Origin: Blastococcus tunisiensis
GTDB taxonomy: Bacteria; Actinomycetota; Actinomycetes; Mycobacteriales; Geodermatophilaceae
Assembly: GCF_900112815.1 (NCBI RefSeq)
Contig: NZ_FOND01000003.1
Coordinates: forward strand, 124,001-188,000
Direction: 5' to 3'
DNA length: 64,000 nt
The translations under genes and the position numbers were made by a program. This document shows, piece after piece, positions 8,307 to 17,106 of this stretch; within the stretch, counting starts at the first letter, position 1; every line of letters starts with the position of its first letter. The notes beneath the pieces were generated by a model. That model did no database searches, was not told where the DNA came from, and was given only the letters and a program-made list of their open reading frames with translations.

Positions 8307-8806
8307 CGACGGCCGCCGAACTACGGTCCCGGGCCACGCTGTGGCCGAAGGGCAACTACTTCGAGGACTTCGCGGTCGGGAAGGTCTTCGAGCACCACTG
8401 GGGCCGCACCCTCACCGAGTCCGACAACATCCAGTTCAGCGCCCTGACGCTGAACTACCACCCGGCCTACTTCAACGTGCCCTACGCCCGGGCCCTGGGT
8501 CATCCCGGGGCGGTGGCCAATCCGATGCTGGTCTTCCTCGTGGTCTTCGGGCTGTCCGTGGAGGACCTTAGCGAGATCGGCGGCGCCTTCCTGGGTGTCC
8601 GGGCACTCACCTTCCACCGGCCGGTCGCGGTGGGGGAGACCCTGACGGCGCGCAGCACGGTCACCGCCGTCCGCGAGTCGGACTCGCGGCCCCGCGAGGG
8701 GATCGTCACCTGGCACACCGAGGGCTTCGACGAGCACGGCGAGCTGCTCATCGACTTCCTGCGCACCAACCTGATCTCGAAGCGCCCGAACGGAGACCTC
8801 GCATGA
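8303..8806 (+). CDS. MaoC-family hotdog protein, probably non-catalytic partner subunit
   Basis: A 167-residue single hotdog with the mesaconyl-CoA-hydratase-like opening NYFEDFAVGKVFEHHWGRT. In the active-site segment LNYHPAYFNVPYA, the position of the usual catalytic His is Tyr and that of the Asp is Asn. A second MaoC gene two positions downstream keeps the His, so the two may form a heteromeric hydratase. The GTG start is preceded by GGGAGG and overlaps the PrpD stop by four bases. Confidence 0.8.
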   Translation: MTTAAELRSRATLWPKGNYFEDFAVGKVFEHHWGRTLTESDNIQFSALTLNYHPAYFNVPYARALGHPGAVANPMLVFLVVFGLSVEDLSEIGGAFLGVRALTFHRPVAVGETLTARSTVTAVRESDSRPREGIVTWHTEGFDEHGELLIDFLRTNLISKRPNGDLA

Positions 8807-9981
8807 GCAGCAGCCAGGACGGCTTCATGACCGAGGAGCGGCGCGCCATCCAGGCGATGGCCCGTGAGTTCGCCATGAAGGAGGTGCTGCCGATCGCCAA
8901 CGAGCTCGACCCGGTCAACGGTGAGATCCCCATGGAGCTGCGCGACAAGATGAGCGAGCTCGGCTTCTTCGGGATCATGATCCCCGAGGAGCACGGTGGC
9001 CTGGGCCTGGGGGCGTTCGAGTACTGCCTGGTGGCCGAGGAGCTGGCCCGGGCGTGGATGAGCGTCGCGAGCATCATGGCGCGCGGCAACGGCCTCGTCG
9101 GCGGGTTCAGCGAGGAGCAGCGCGCCCGGCTGCTGCCAAAGATGGCGCGCGGCGAGTTCCTCGGCGCGGTCGCGCTTTCGGAACCGGAGGCCGGCTCCGA
9201 CGTCGCCAACATCAGCTGCCGTGCCACCCGCACCGACGGCGGCTGGCTGATCAACGGTCAGAAGATGTGGTGCACCTTCGCCGACGGGGCCGACTACCTG
9301 GCGATCTTCGCCCGCACCGGTGCGGAGATCGATCCCCGCCGCCGGCACGCCGGGATCAGCGCCTTCGTGGTCGAGAAGGAGCGGGGCACCCTGCCGGACG
9401 GCATCAGCGGCAATACGGTGCGGAAGATCGGCTACCGCGGTTGGAAGACCTGGGACCTCTCCTTCGACGACTTCTTCGTGCCGGAGGACGCCATGCTCGG
9501 TCAGGAGGGCCGCGGCTTCTACGGCGCGATGAGCTTCCTCGAGGTCGCCCGCGCGCACACCGCGGCCCGGGCCATCGGGCTGGCCCGCGGCGCGCTGGAG
9601 GACTCGATCGCCTACGCCCGGCAGCGGGTGCAGTTCAACCAGCCGATCGGCAACTACCAGGCGATCCGGTTCAAGATCGCGAGCATGGCCACCGACATCG
9701 AGGCGGCGCGCCAGCTCATGTATTCCGTGTGCGCGGCCATCGACAGCGGTCGGCGGTGCGACACCGAGGCGTCGATGGCCAAGCTGTTCGCCAGCGAGAT
9801 GGCCGAGCGGGTCACCAGCGAGGGGCTGCAGATCCATGGCGGGGCCGGCTACACCACCGACTTCGCCGTCGAGCGGCACTGGCGGGATGCGCGACTGACG
9901 AAGATCTTCGAGGGGACCTCGGAGATCCAGCACCGGATCATCTCCGACTCCCTGCTCGGCAAGGTCGCGGAGGCCCGGTGA
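8803..9981 (+). CDS. Acyl-CoA dehydrogenase
   Basis: FAD-dependent alpha,beta-dehydrogenation of an acyl-CoA. Its 392 residues hold the three-part fold. ALSEPEAGSDVANIS is the FAD/substrate loop, and the middle domain is followed by RVQFNQPIGNYQAIRFKIA. The C-terminal KIFEGTSEIQ carries the catalytic Glu at residue 370, and QIHGGAGYTTDFAVER is present. It overlaps both neighbours by four bases (ATGA and GTGA) and lies between two MaoC genes, a layout suited to oxidation followed by hydration. The electron acceptor would be ETF, which is not in the window. Confidence 0.92.
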   Translation: MSSSQDGFMTEERRAIQAMAREFAMKEVLPIANELDPVNGEIPMELRDKMSELGFFGIMIPEEHGGLGLGAFEYCLVAEELARAWMSVASIMARGNGLVGGFSEEQRARLLPKMARGEFLGAVALSEPEAGSDVANISCRATRTDGGWLINGQKMWCTFADGADYLAIFARTGAEIDPRRRHAGISAFVVEKERGTLPDGISGNTVRKIGYRGWKTWDLSFDDFFVPEDAMLGQEGRGFYGAMSFLEVARAHTAARAIGLARGALEDSIAYARQRVQFNQPIGNYQAIRFKIASMATDIEAARQLMYSVCAAIDSGRRCDTEASMAKLFASEMAERVTSEGLQIHGGAGYTTDFAVERHWRDARLTKIFEGTSEIQHRIISDSLLGKVAEAR

Positions 9982-10457
9982 CTCTCGACTCCCTGACCGG
10001 CTCGAACAACTACTTCGAGGACTTCACCGTCGGCGACGTCTACCGCCATGCGCGGGGCAAGACCGTCACCGAGATGGACAACGTGCTGATCACCAACCTG
10101 GTGATGAACACCGCGCAGGGTCATTTCAACGAGGACTCCATGGCCCGCACCGAGTTCGGTCAGCGGATCACGTTCGGCGGGATCACGGCCGCCATGGTGA
10201 TCGGGCTGGCCAGCCAGGACACGGGGGAGAACGCGATCGCCGAGCTCGGCCTGGACGGGATCACCTTCCGGTCGCCGGTCTTCCACGGCGACACCCTCTA
10301 CGCGTTCACCGAGGTGCGTGCGAAGGAGAACGGTGACCGACCGGACGGCGGCATCGTCGAGTTCGCCCACTGGGGGGTGAACCAGCGCGACGAGGTGGTC
10401 TTCGAGGGCGTGCGGCGCGTGCTGGTCCGGCGGCGCGGCGCGGCGGAGCGGCGGTGA
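9978..10457 (+). CDS. MaoC-family enoyl-CoA hydratase-like protein
   Basis: This 159-residue hotdog protein starts NNYFEDFTVGDVYRHARGKT and has MNTAQGHFNEDSMA in the active-site segment, keeping the His of the MaoC pattern with Asn in the Asp position, as in mesaconyl-CoA-hydratase-like relatives. FGQRITFGGITAAMVIGLA is the following helix. It probably hydrates the enoyl-CoA made by the adjacent dehydrogenase, alone or with the product of the gene at 8303. It overlaps both neighbours by four bases. Confidence 0.82.
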   Translation: MTLDSLTGSNNYFEDFTVGDVYRHARGKTVTEMDNVLITNLVMNTAQGHFNEDSMARTEFGQRITFGGITAAMVIGLASQDTGENAIAELGLDGITFRSPVFHGDTLYAFTEVRAKENGDRPDGGIVEFAHWGVNQRDEVVFEGVRRVLVRRRGAAERR

Positions 10458-11734
10458 CCGGGGGCGGAGCGGCTCCCCGCCGGGGGCCGCTGTCCGGACT
10501 GAGGGTGATCGACCTGACGCAGATGCTGTCGGGTCCGTTCGCGACGATGCTGCTCGCCGACATGGGGGCCGACGTCGTGAAGGTGGAGCCGCTCATCGGG
10601 GACGACACACGCCGGGCCGGGCCGTGGCTGGAGGGCGACACGCTGCGCTCCTACGGCGGCTACTTCCAGAGCGTCAACCGGAACAAGCGCAGCATCGCGC
10701 TGGACCTCAAGACCGACGCCGGACGCGAGGCGCTGCTGCGGCTCGTCGACGGAGCGGACGCCGTCCTGGAGAACTACCGGGTCGGCGTGATGGAGCGGCT
10801 GGGGCTGTCCTACGAGACGCTCCGCGAGCGCAGGCCGGGGTTGGTGTACACGGCGATCCGCGGCTTCGGCGATCCGCGCAGCGGCGAGTCGCCGTACATG
10901 AACTGGCCCGCCTACGACGTCGTCGCCCAGGCGATGGGCGGGATCATGGGGATCACCGGCCCCGGGCCGGGGCAGCCCACGAAGGTGGGGCCCGGCATCG
11001 GCGACGTCTTCCCCGCGTGCCTGGCCGCCGTCGGGACCCTGGCCGCTCTCCTGCACGCGCGCGAGACCGGCCGCGGCCAGTTCGTCGACGTGGCGATGTA
11101 CGACAGCATCCTCGCGCTGTGCGAGCGACTGGTCTACCAGTACTCCTACACGGGCGAGGTCGCCGAACCGCACGGCAACGGCCACCCGCTGCTCTGCCCG
11201 TTCGACGTCTTCCCGGCGCGGGACGGCTGGGTCGCCCTGGCGGCGTTCCGGGACCACCAGTGGCGGCTGCTCTGCGACCTGATCGGCTCCCCGGAGTCCG
11301 GCGCCGACCCGAAGTTCGCGACCAACGCCGCTCGCGTCGAGCACAGCGGTGAGGTGCGGGCGGTGCTGTCCGCCTGGACCGCGGTCCGGACCCGGCAGGA
11401 GATCACCGACGTCCTCGGCGGGCAGGTCCCCGTCGGCCCGGTGAACTCGGCGGACGCGATCTTCCAGGATCCGCACGTGGCCGTGCGGCGCATGCTCGTG
11501 GAGGTCGAGCAGCCGGGCGCCGACCGGACGGTCACCATCGCCGGCACCCCGATGAAGTTCATCGGGACGCCGTCGGCCGATCCGCGGCGCGCGCCGGTGC
11601 TCGGGGAGGACCGCGAGGCGGTGCTGCTCGAGGCCGGCTGCTCGCCGGCGGAGGTGGAGACCTGGCGGCTCGGCGGTGCGTTCGGCGAGCCGTCGGCCCC
11701 GCCAGGACCGGAGATGCCGGAGGCGCTGACCTGA
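10454..11734 (+). CDS. CaiB/BaiF family III CoA-transferase
   Basis: A 426-residue second family III CoA-transferase. LRVIDLTQMLSGPFA and GADVVKVEP lie near the start, NWPAYDVVAQAMGG contains the catalytic Asp, and VDVAMYDSILAL follows. It is the last gene of the PrpD-MaoC-ACAD-MaoC operon and starts inside the previous stop codon. With the transferase at 466, the cluster has two family III CoA-transferases, each at the edge of its own operon, suggesting two different acids or two stages of one pathway. Confidence 0.88.
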   Translation: MTGGGAAPRRGPLSGLRVIDLTQMLSGPFATMLLADMGADVVKVEPLIGDDTRRAGPWLEGDTLRSYGGYFQSVNRNKRSIALDLKTDAGREALLRLVDGADAVLENYRVGVMERLGLSYETLRERRPGLVYTAIRGFGDPRSGESPYMNWPAYDVVAQAMGGIMGITGPGPGQPTKVGPGIGDVFPACLAAVGTLAALLHARETGRGQFVDVAMYDSILALCERLVYQYSYTGEVAEPHGNGHPLLCPFDVFPARDGWVALAAFRDHQWRLLCDLIGSPESGADPKFATNAARVEHSGEVRAVLSAWTAVRTRQEITDVLGGQVPVGPVNSADAIFQDPHVAVRRMLVEVEQPGADRTVTIAGTPMKFIGTPSADPRRAPVLGEDREAVLLEAGCSPAEVETWRLGGAFGEPSAPPGPEMPEALT

Positions 11735-11740
11735 GCGGGG

Positions 11741-11763
11741 GCAGGCGGCCCGGCCGCTCCTGC
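11741..11763. terminator. Possible hairpin between convergent operons
   Basis: GCAGG-CGGCC is followed by GGCCG-CTCCTGC, giving a short imperfect stem between the CoA-transferase stop and the convergent iclR stop. There is no T run, so it is only a weak candidate. Confidence 0.3.
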
Positions 11764-11766
11764 GGG

Positions 11767-12504
11767 TCAGGGCAGGCTCTTCGCGACCTCCTGCGCCGAC
11801 TCCATCAGGAGACCGGAGTACCGGGGCAGGTCCTCGTCGCGGAAGCGGAACGCCGGCATCGAGATGCTGATCGACCCGACCGGCCGGTCGTCGGAGCCCA
11901 GGATCGGGACGCCGACGCCGAAGATGTCGCGGCGCCACTCGCCGCGGTTCACCGCATAGCCCTGCTCGCGGATCCGCCGGAGCTCTTCCTCGAGCGCATC
12001 GACGTCGGACAGGGTGGCGTCGGTGAACCGGGCGAGACCGGCCTCGATCGTGGCGGCCACGTGCACGTCCGGAAGGTGGGCGAGGATCGCCTTGCCGGCT
12101 GCCGGCCCGTGCAGCGGCGTGGCCGTGCCCAGCGCGGTGTACGTCCGCACCATCTGCCTGCTGTCGACGCGCTCGATGATGATCGCGTCCAGGCCGTCGA
12201 GGGCGGTGAGGTGCACAGTCTCGTCGAGCGTGTCCCGGATCCGGTGGAGCGCCGGGAGCGCGGCCTCGCGGAGGGTGGCGTACTCCGACGTGCTGCCGGC
12301 GACAGCCCACACCCTGGCGGTGATCGACCACCGGACCGGCGGATCGGAGGAGTGGCGGGTCCAGCCGGCCTTCTCCAGCGTCTCCAGGCAGCGCTGCACA
12401 GTCGTCTTCGGCAGCTCCACCAGACGGGCCAGTTCGCTGACCCCCACCGGCTGATGCTCGGCCACGGCCTCGAGAACGGTGACGGCGTTGAGGACGCTGC
12501 GCAC
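11767..12504 (-). CDS. IclR-family transcription regulator
   Basis: The protein has 245 residues. The N-terminal HTH (SVLNAVTVLEAVAEHQPVGV, SELARLVELPKTTVQRCLETL) is followed by an effector domain with the family signature TPLHGPAAGKAILAHLP, ending in VGSISISMPAFRF. The GTG at 12504 has GGAGG five bases upstream; no ATG start exists further out in frame. An IclR-type palindrome lies 100 bases upstream and a second lies in front of the PrpD operon, so it probably controls itself, the divergent thiolase and the PrpD operon. Confidence 0.88.
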   Translation of the reverse strand: MRSVLNAVTVLEAVAEHQPVGVSELARLVELPKTTVQRCLETLEKAGWTRHSSDPPVRWSITARVWAVAGSTSEYATLREAALPALHRIRDTLDETVHLTALDGLDAIIIERVDSRQMVRTYTALGTATPLHGPAAGKAILAHLPDVHVAATIEAGLARFTDATLSDVDALEEELRRIREQGYAVNRGEWRRDIFGVGVPILGSDDRPVGSISISMPAFRFRDEDLPRYSGLLMESAQEVAKSLP

Positions 12505-12603
12505 TCGGGCCTCCGTGGGGTGCCGGTATCGATCCGTGGTCAGCCCGCTCGTGTCCTTGACCCTGGCACGAGGCAGTCCTAGGTTGATCAGTGTACCGCC
12601 ATG

Positions 12604-12618
12604 TGAAACGCCGTTCCA
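12604..12618. promoter_or_regulatory. IclR-type operator, copy 2 (TGAAACGCCGTTCCA)
   Basis: TGAAAC-GCC-GTTCCA differs from a perfect palindrome at one position and matches the site at 6828 in both arms. It lies in the divergent intergenic region between the iclR-like gene and the thiolase, in position for autoregulation and control of the thiolase. Confidence 0.55.
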
Positions 12619-12666
12619 TACCTCGATGGAGGTGGGTCGGGCCGCAGAGGACGGGGACAGGCTTAC

Positions 12667-13827
12667 ATGAGAACGGCAGTCATCGCAGGGGTCGCCGACC
12701 ACCCGTTGCGCGACGGGAAGCTCGAGCCCGGCGGATCGGTCCTCGCGGCCCAGGCGCGCGTGGCCGCCGCCGCCCTCGCCGACGCCGGCGCCTCCTGGAG
12801 CGACGTCGACGGGCTGCTGAGCACGGGCATGTGGGGCATCCCGGGCGTCGGCCAGTTGCCCACCGTGACCCTGTCGGAGTACCTCGGCCTGCAGCCGCGG
12901 TTCACCGACTCGTCGAACATCGGCGGCTCGTCGTTCGAGTCGCACCTCGCGTCGGCGGTGCGGGCGATCGAGCGGGGCGCCTGCGACGTCGCGCTCATCA
13001 CCTACAGCAGCACGCAGCGCAGCGACCGGAGCCGCACCCTCGGCGGGCGGGCGCCGGTCCTGACCATGCAGTACGAGACGCCGTACGGCATGCCGACGCC
13101 GGTCGGCGGTTATGCGCTGGCGGCCATGCGGCACATGCACGAGTACGGCACCACGAGCGAGCAGCTCGCCGAGATCGCCGTGGCCACGCGTGCGTGGGCG
13201 GCCCTCAATCCCGCCGCCACCCGGCGAGAGCCGCTCACCGTCGACGACGTGCTGGCCAGCCCGATGATCAGCGATCCGCTCCACCAGCTGGACAGCTGCC
13301 TGGTGACCGACGGCGCCGGGGCGGTCGTCGTCACCACCGAGGAGCACGCGCGGGCGTGCGGCGCGACGCCGGTCCACGTGCGCGGCTACGGCGAGGCGCA
13401 GTCGCACTGGACGATCGCGGCCATGCCCGACCTGACCGTGCCGCCGTCCGCGGCCAGCGGCCGCCGTGCCCTCGAGATGGCGGGCATCGGCGTCGACGAC
13501 ATCGACGTCGTCGAGCTCTACGACAGCTTCACCATCACCGTGCTGCTCACCCTCGAGGCGCTGGGCTTCTGCCGCCCGGGCGAGGGCGGCGAGTTCGTGT
13601 CGGGGCAGCGGACGGCTCCGGGGAGGGAGTTCCCGATGAACACCAACGGCGGCGGTCTGTCGTACGCCCATCCGGGGATGTACGGCATCTTCCTGCTCGT
13701 CGAGGCGGTGCGTCAGCTGCGCGGCGAGTGCGGCCCTCGGCAGGTGGCCGGCGCCCGCACGGCGCTGGTCAACGGCACCGGCGGCACGCTCTCCAGCGCC
13801 TCGACCTGCGTGCTGAGCGTCGCGTGA
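12667..13827 (+). CDS. SCP2-type thiolase-fold protein (lipid-transfer/retro-aldolase subgroup)
   Basis: The 386-residue thiolase fold starts RTAVIAGVADHPLR. Where biosynthetic and degradative thiolases have the acylated Cys, residues 81-92 read DSSNIGGSSFES, so there is no Cys nucleophile. Other group motifs are VELYDSFTITVLLTLEALGF, NTNGGGLSYAHPG and LVNGTGGTLSS. Cysteine-less relatives such as Ltp2 act as retro-aldolases with a DUF35 partner, and here the next gene is a DUF35 protein, so C-C cleavage of a beta-hydroxyacyl-CoA is more likely than thiolysis. The ATG is 48 bases from the IclR box. Confidence 0.85.
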   Translation: MRTAVIAGVADHPLRDGKLEPGGSVLAAQARVAAAALADAGASWSDVDGLLSTGMWGIPGVGQLPTVTLSEYLGLQPRFTDSSNIGGSSFESHLASAVRAIERGACDVALITYSSTQRSDRSRTLGGRAPVLTMQYETPYGMPTPVGGYALAAMRHMHEYGTTSEQLAEIAVATRAWAALNPAATRREPLTVDDVLASPMISDPLHQLDSCLVTDGAGAVVVTTEEHARACGATPVHVRGYGEAQSHWTIAAMPDLTVPPSAASGRRALEMAGIGVDDIDVVELYDSFTITVLLTLEALGFCRPGEGGEFVSGQRTAPGREFPMNTNGGGLSYAHPGMYGIFLLVEAVRQLRGECGPRQVAGARTALVNGTGGTLSSASTCVLSVA

Positions 13828-14246
13828 GCGCGCCACCCGCCGGGCGGCCGCTGCCGGTCGTCGACGCCGACAGCGCCCCGTTCTGGGCCGCGCTGCGCGA
13901 CCGCAGGCTGATGGTGCAGTGGTGCGGCACGTGCGACCGGCACGTCTTCTACCCGCGGGCGCTGTGCCCGCACTGCCACGCCGAACTCGCCGAGTGGGTG
14001 GAGTGCTCCGGCAGCGGGACGATCCACTCGTACACGGTGGCCCGCCGCCCGGCCGGGCCGGCGTTCGCCGCCGACGTCCCGTACGTCGTCGTGCTCGTCG
14101 ATCTGGACGAGGGGGTGCGGATGCTGAGCAACCTGGTGACCGACGACGTCGACAGTGTGCGGATCGGGGCGCGGGTCGCCGTCCGCTTCGAGGACGTGAC
14201 CGACGAGATCACGCTCCCGCTGTTCGAGCCGGCTCCCGACGCATGA
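13824..14246 (+). CDS. DUF35/OB-fold zinc-ribbon protein, thiolase partner
   Basis: A 140-residue protein with a rubredoxin-like zinc ribbon (CGTC and CPHC) followed by an OB-fold domain (GSGTIHSYTVARR, PYVVVLVDLDEGVRML). This is the DUF35 architecture found beside SCP2-type thiolases, which in steroid side-chain aldolases is needed for activity and stability of the thiolase-fold subunit. It starts inside the thiolase stop codon. A heteromeric complex of the two is inferred from this pairing. Confidence 0.88.
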   Translation: MSAPPAGRPLPVVDADSAPFWAALRDRRLMVQWCGTCDRHVFYPRALCPHCHAELAEWVECSGSGTIHSYTVARRPAGPAFAADVPYVVVLVDLDEGVRMLSNLVTDDVDSVRIGARVAVRFEDVTDEITLPLFEPAPDA

Positions 14247-14698
14247 CCGGTACGGGTTCAGGGCTGTCGGTGACCGACGACCCGCGCATCCGCGCGCTGC
14301 TGGAGCGGCCCAACCACGCGGTCGTCTCGACGGTGAACGCCGACGGCACGATCCACGCCGCCGTGGTGTGGGTGGCGGTCGAGGACGGGCGGCTGGCGCT
14401 GAGCAGCGTGGTGAACCGGGCGTGGGCGGTCAACCTGGTGCGGGACCCGAGGGTCACCGTCGTCGTGGCCGACCAGTCCAACCCCTACGACTACGTCGAG
14501 GTGCGCGGCACCGCCGTCCGGGACGCGGTCGACCCGGAGGAGCTGGCCGACCGGCTGGCGCAGAAGTACCTGGGGGAGGCGGTCTACCCCTTCCGTGCCG
14601 AGGGTGACGAGCGGGTGTCCTTCGTCGTGGAGCCGTCCCGGGTGCGCTACCGGAGCGCCCCGGCCGGAGGCGGCCGGCAGCCGACCGCCCCGGCCTAG
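14243..14698 (+). CDS. PPOX-class F420-dependent oxidoreductase-like protein
   Basis: A 151-residue split-barrel flavin/deazaflavin-binding protein. RIRALLERPNHAVVSTVNADGTIHAAVVWV is the standard start of actinobacterial PPOX-class F420-dependent enzymes, followed by RDPRVTVVVADQSNPYDYVEVRG. It overlaps the DUF35 gene by four bases and is the third gene of the thiolase operon. Redox function with F420 is likely; the substrate is unknown. Confidence 0.82.
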   Translation: MTGTGSGLSVTDDPRIRALLERPNHAVVSTVNADGTIHAAVVWVAVEDGRLALSSVVNRAWAVNLVRDPRVTVVVADQSNPYDYVEVRGTAVRDAVDPEELADRLAQKYLGEAVYPFRAEGDERVSFVVEPSRVRYRSAPAGGGRQPTAPA

Positions 14699-14979
14699 CC
14701 TGTTCCGGCCAGGGACAGTCCGCGGCGCCGGTCGACCCGGAGGACGGTCGGGAGCCGGAGCAGCCGTGCCTCCAGGAGGTCGGCGTCCCGGTCGTCGGCC
14801 GTGCAGTCGAGCGCCAGGCGCCACGACCCGGACCCTGCCTCCTCGGCCTCGAACCGGGTGATCCGGTACGCGCGCCCGGTGAGCAGGACGAGGACGCGTT
14901 GGACGCTCGCCAGGTCGGAGACCGTGACGTAGAGCTTGAGGCTGCAACTGGCAACCGATGAGCGGTGCTGGGGGAACAT
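14695..14979 (-). CDS. Small ACT-domain protein, acetolactate synthase small-subunit-like
   Basis: A 94-residue protein consisting of one ACT-like domain (LKLYVTVSDLASVQRVLVLL, GRAYRITRFEAEE, SWRLALDCT). It resembles the short IlvM-type acetolactate synthase small subunits, but no large-subunit gene is nearby, so its partner is unknown. The ATG has GGAGG upstream. Its stop codon and that of the convergent F420 gene share a CTAG. Confidence 0.6.
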   Translation of the reverse strand: MFPQHRSSVASCSLKLYVTVSDLASVQRVLVLLTGRAYRITRFEAEEAGSGSWRLALDCTADDRDADLLEARLLRLPTVLRVDRRRGLSLAGTG

Positions 14980-15126
14980 AGCGGTCCTCCGGGCCTGCGC
15001 GGCCCTGACTGGGATGGTGCTCCCGGCGCCGCGCCACGGATCCGCCGGTTCGGGAGTCAGCTCCCGGCGGACCCGCCCCGAATTCGCCGACCAGTCATGC
15101 CGTGCACCTTAACCCTCGGATGCACG

Positions 15127-16038
15127 TCAGGACAGGAGCGGCACGACGTCGCGGGCCAGCCGCGCGCGCTGCTCGGTCAGGTCGACGACGGGGTGCAGGA
15201 CGAGCTCCGTGACGCCCTGCGCGCGGAGGCGGGCGAGGTGCTCGGCGACGACCTCGGCGGGCCCTACGACCGCGCAGTGGTCGGCGAGCTCGGGCTTGCC
15301 GTACTCGTGGTCGAACCAGGCCCGGACCGCATCCCAGTTGGCCGTGGTGGGCTCGCCCACGTGCAGGTAGACCCGCTTGGCGAGGGTGAAGCCGGCCGGG
15401 TCGCGCCCGTGCTCGTCGAGCAGCTCGCGCACCTGGCCGAGCGCCGTCTCGAAGTCGGCGAGCGTCATGGAGCCCGCACCGATGAAGCCGTCGCCGAGGC
15501 GGACGGCGCGGTCGAGGGCGGCCGGCTGCCGCGCGCCGTACCAGATCGGCGGAGTCGGCGACTGCACCGGCAGCAGCGGCCGCTCGACGTCCTCGAGCTG
15601 CCACCACGGCTCCACCGACGTCACGCGGTCCTCGCCCAGCAGCCGGCGCAGCAGGGCGGTGCCGGCCTCGAAGTGGCGGCCGCGGTGGTCCACCGACAAC
15701 CCGTAGCGGGCGTACTGACCCGGGTCGTTGCCCAGGCCCACGCCCAGGGTGAAGCGGCCGTTGCTGAGCCGGTCGAGAGAGGCGATCTCGCGGGCCAGCT
15801 GCAGCGGCGGCCGGAAGCCGGTGAGCAGGATGGCCACCCCGAGCCGCGCCCGCGTGGTAGCCGCCGCCGCGAAGGTGAGGACCGACAGCGGGTCGAGCGC
15901 GCCGGGGACGCTGCTCTCCAGCACCCACAGCGACGAGAAGCCCTCGGCCTCGGCCTCGGTCGCAAAGGTGCGCAGCTCGCCGGCGTCCCCGATCGTCGTG
16001 ATGTCCTGCGGCAGGTTGATGCCGATCCCGGGAATCAT
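15127..16038 (-). CDS. LLM-class (luciferase-like) F420-dependent oxidoreductase
   Basis: A 303-residue TIM-barrel protein of the bacterial luciferase/F420 family: GIGINLPQDITT, GFSSLWVLE, RARLGVAILLT, REIASLDRLSNGRFTLGVGLG, and RAVRLGDGFIG. The DRLSNGRFTLGVGLG segment is a hallmark of LLM-class actinobacterial F420 enzymes. It lies downstream of the MBL hydrolase on the same strand, 30 bases away, and is probably the last gene of the minus-strand operon led by the MaoC-SCP2 gene. Confidence 0.85.
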   Translation of the reverse strand: MIPGIGINLPQDITTIGDAGELRTFATEAEAEGFSSLWVLESSVPGALDPLSVLTFAAAATTRARLGVAILLTGFRPPLQLAREIASLDRLSNGRFTLGVGLGNDPGQYARYGLSVDHRGRHFEAGTALLRRLLGEDRVTSVEPWWQLEDVERPLLPVQSPTPPIWYGARQPAALDRAVRLGDGFIGAGSMTLADFETALGQVRELLDEHGRDPAGFTLAKRVYLHVGEPTTANWDAVRAWFDHEYGKPELADHCAVVGPAEVVAEHLARLRAQGVTELVLHPVVDLTEQRARLARDVVPLLS

Positions 16039-16068
16039 CGCGATCCTCCTCCGTTCAGGCCCGCGGCG

Positions 16069-17106
16069 TCATGCCACGGCGAAGTGGTGCACGCCGTCGG
16101 CGACGGACGTGCGGAGCCGGCCCTGGGCCACGAGCAGCTCCAGGTGGGCGGTCGTCTCGAGGACGGCGAGCATCCGGTTGAACGGGTCGAGGTCGGCCAG
16201 CTCCCTCTCCCGCCGGGTCCAGCGGAGGATGCCCGCGACCTCGAACGGCGTGGAACTCCCGCGCCGGACGGCGTCCTCGGTCTGGTCCAGGCGTTGGCCG
16301 TGGTGGGCGACCAGCTCGTCGACGCGGGCGTGCGCGCTGGGTGCCACCGGCCCGTGCGCCGGCAGCAGCAGGGCGTCGGGCCGGCTGCGGACCCTCGCCA
16401 GCGAGCTCAGGAAGTCGGCCAGCGGGCTCGGCGAGAGAACCGGCTCGAAGCCGATCGACGGCGTGATGGTGGGGAGGACGTGGTCGCCGGCGAACAGCAC
16501 GCGCTCGTCGGTGTCGTGGAAGACGACGTGCCCCTGCGTGTGCCCGGGGGTGGGGACGACGTCGAGGTTCCGCCCCCCTGCCGAGACGGTCGTGCCCGGC
16601 TGCAGCCAGTCGTCCGGGAGCTCCCAGATGGGCTCGTCCACGTCGAGGTGGCGACGGAACCGGTCGCCGAGAAGTTCCACGAGGTGGCCGGCGCCGAGGG
16701 ACGGCAGCCGGGTCAGCTGGGCCTCCATCGGCAGCCGGTCGGGTCGCATCGACTCCTCGAGGGAGGCGCGCTCGTCCACCCCGAGACTCACGCGCATGCC
16801 GAACTCGCGGCGCAGCAGCACGGCCTGGGTGTAGTGGTCGCGGTGCACGTGGGTGACCAGGAACCGCCGGACGTCGGGCAACCCGTGGCCGAGGCCGGCG
16901 AGCGCGTCGACCAGGGTGTCGCGAGCGTTGGCCAGTGCCCAGCCCGAGTCGACGAGATCCACGCCGTCGGGACCGGTCAGGGCGTAGACGTTGACCGCCT
17001 TGAGCGCGTCGTTCGGCAGCGGCAGCGGGATCCGGTGGACTCCGGGCGACACCTCCACCGCGCCGGGGGTCGACCAGTCGTCGGCGCTCGCCGTGCCGGC
17101 GGTCAT
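16069..17106 (-). CDS. MBL-fold metallo-hydrolase
   Basis: A 345-residue metallo-beta-lactamase fold protein. The metal site THVHRDHYT (HxHxDH) lies near residue 84, with PTPGHTQGHVVFHD and LFAGDHVLP later and a C-terminal winged-helix-like tail. The tail resembles that of LACTB2-like and acyl-thioester/glyoxalase-type hydrolases, so CoA thioester or lactone hydrolysis is possible. The ATG overlaps the stop of the upstream alpha/beta hydrolase gene (ATGA). Confidence 0.85.
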   Translation of the reverse strand: MTAGTASADDWSTPGAVEVSPGVHRIPLPLPNDALKAVNVYALTGPDGVDLVDSGWALANARDTLVDALAGLGHGLPDVRRFLVTHVHRDHYTQAVLLRREFGMRVSLGVDERASLEESMRPDRLPMEAQLTRLPSLGAGHLVELLGDRFRRHLDVDEPIWELPDDWLQPGTTVSAGGRNLDVVPTPGHTQGHVVFHDTDERVLFAGDHVLPTITPSIGFEPVLSPSPLADFLSSLARVRSRPDALLLPAHGPVAPSAHARVDELVAHHGQRLDQTEDAVRRGSSTPFEVAGILRWTRRERELADLDPFNRMLAVLETTAHLELLVAQGRLRTSVADGVHHFAVA

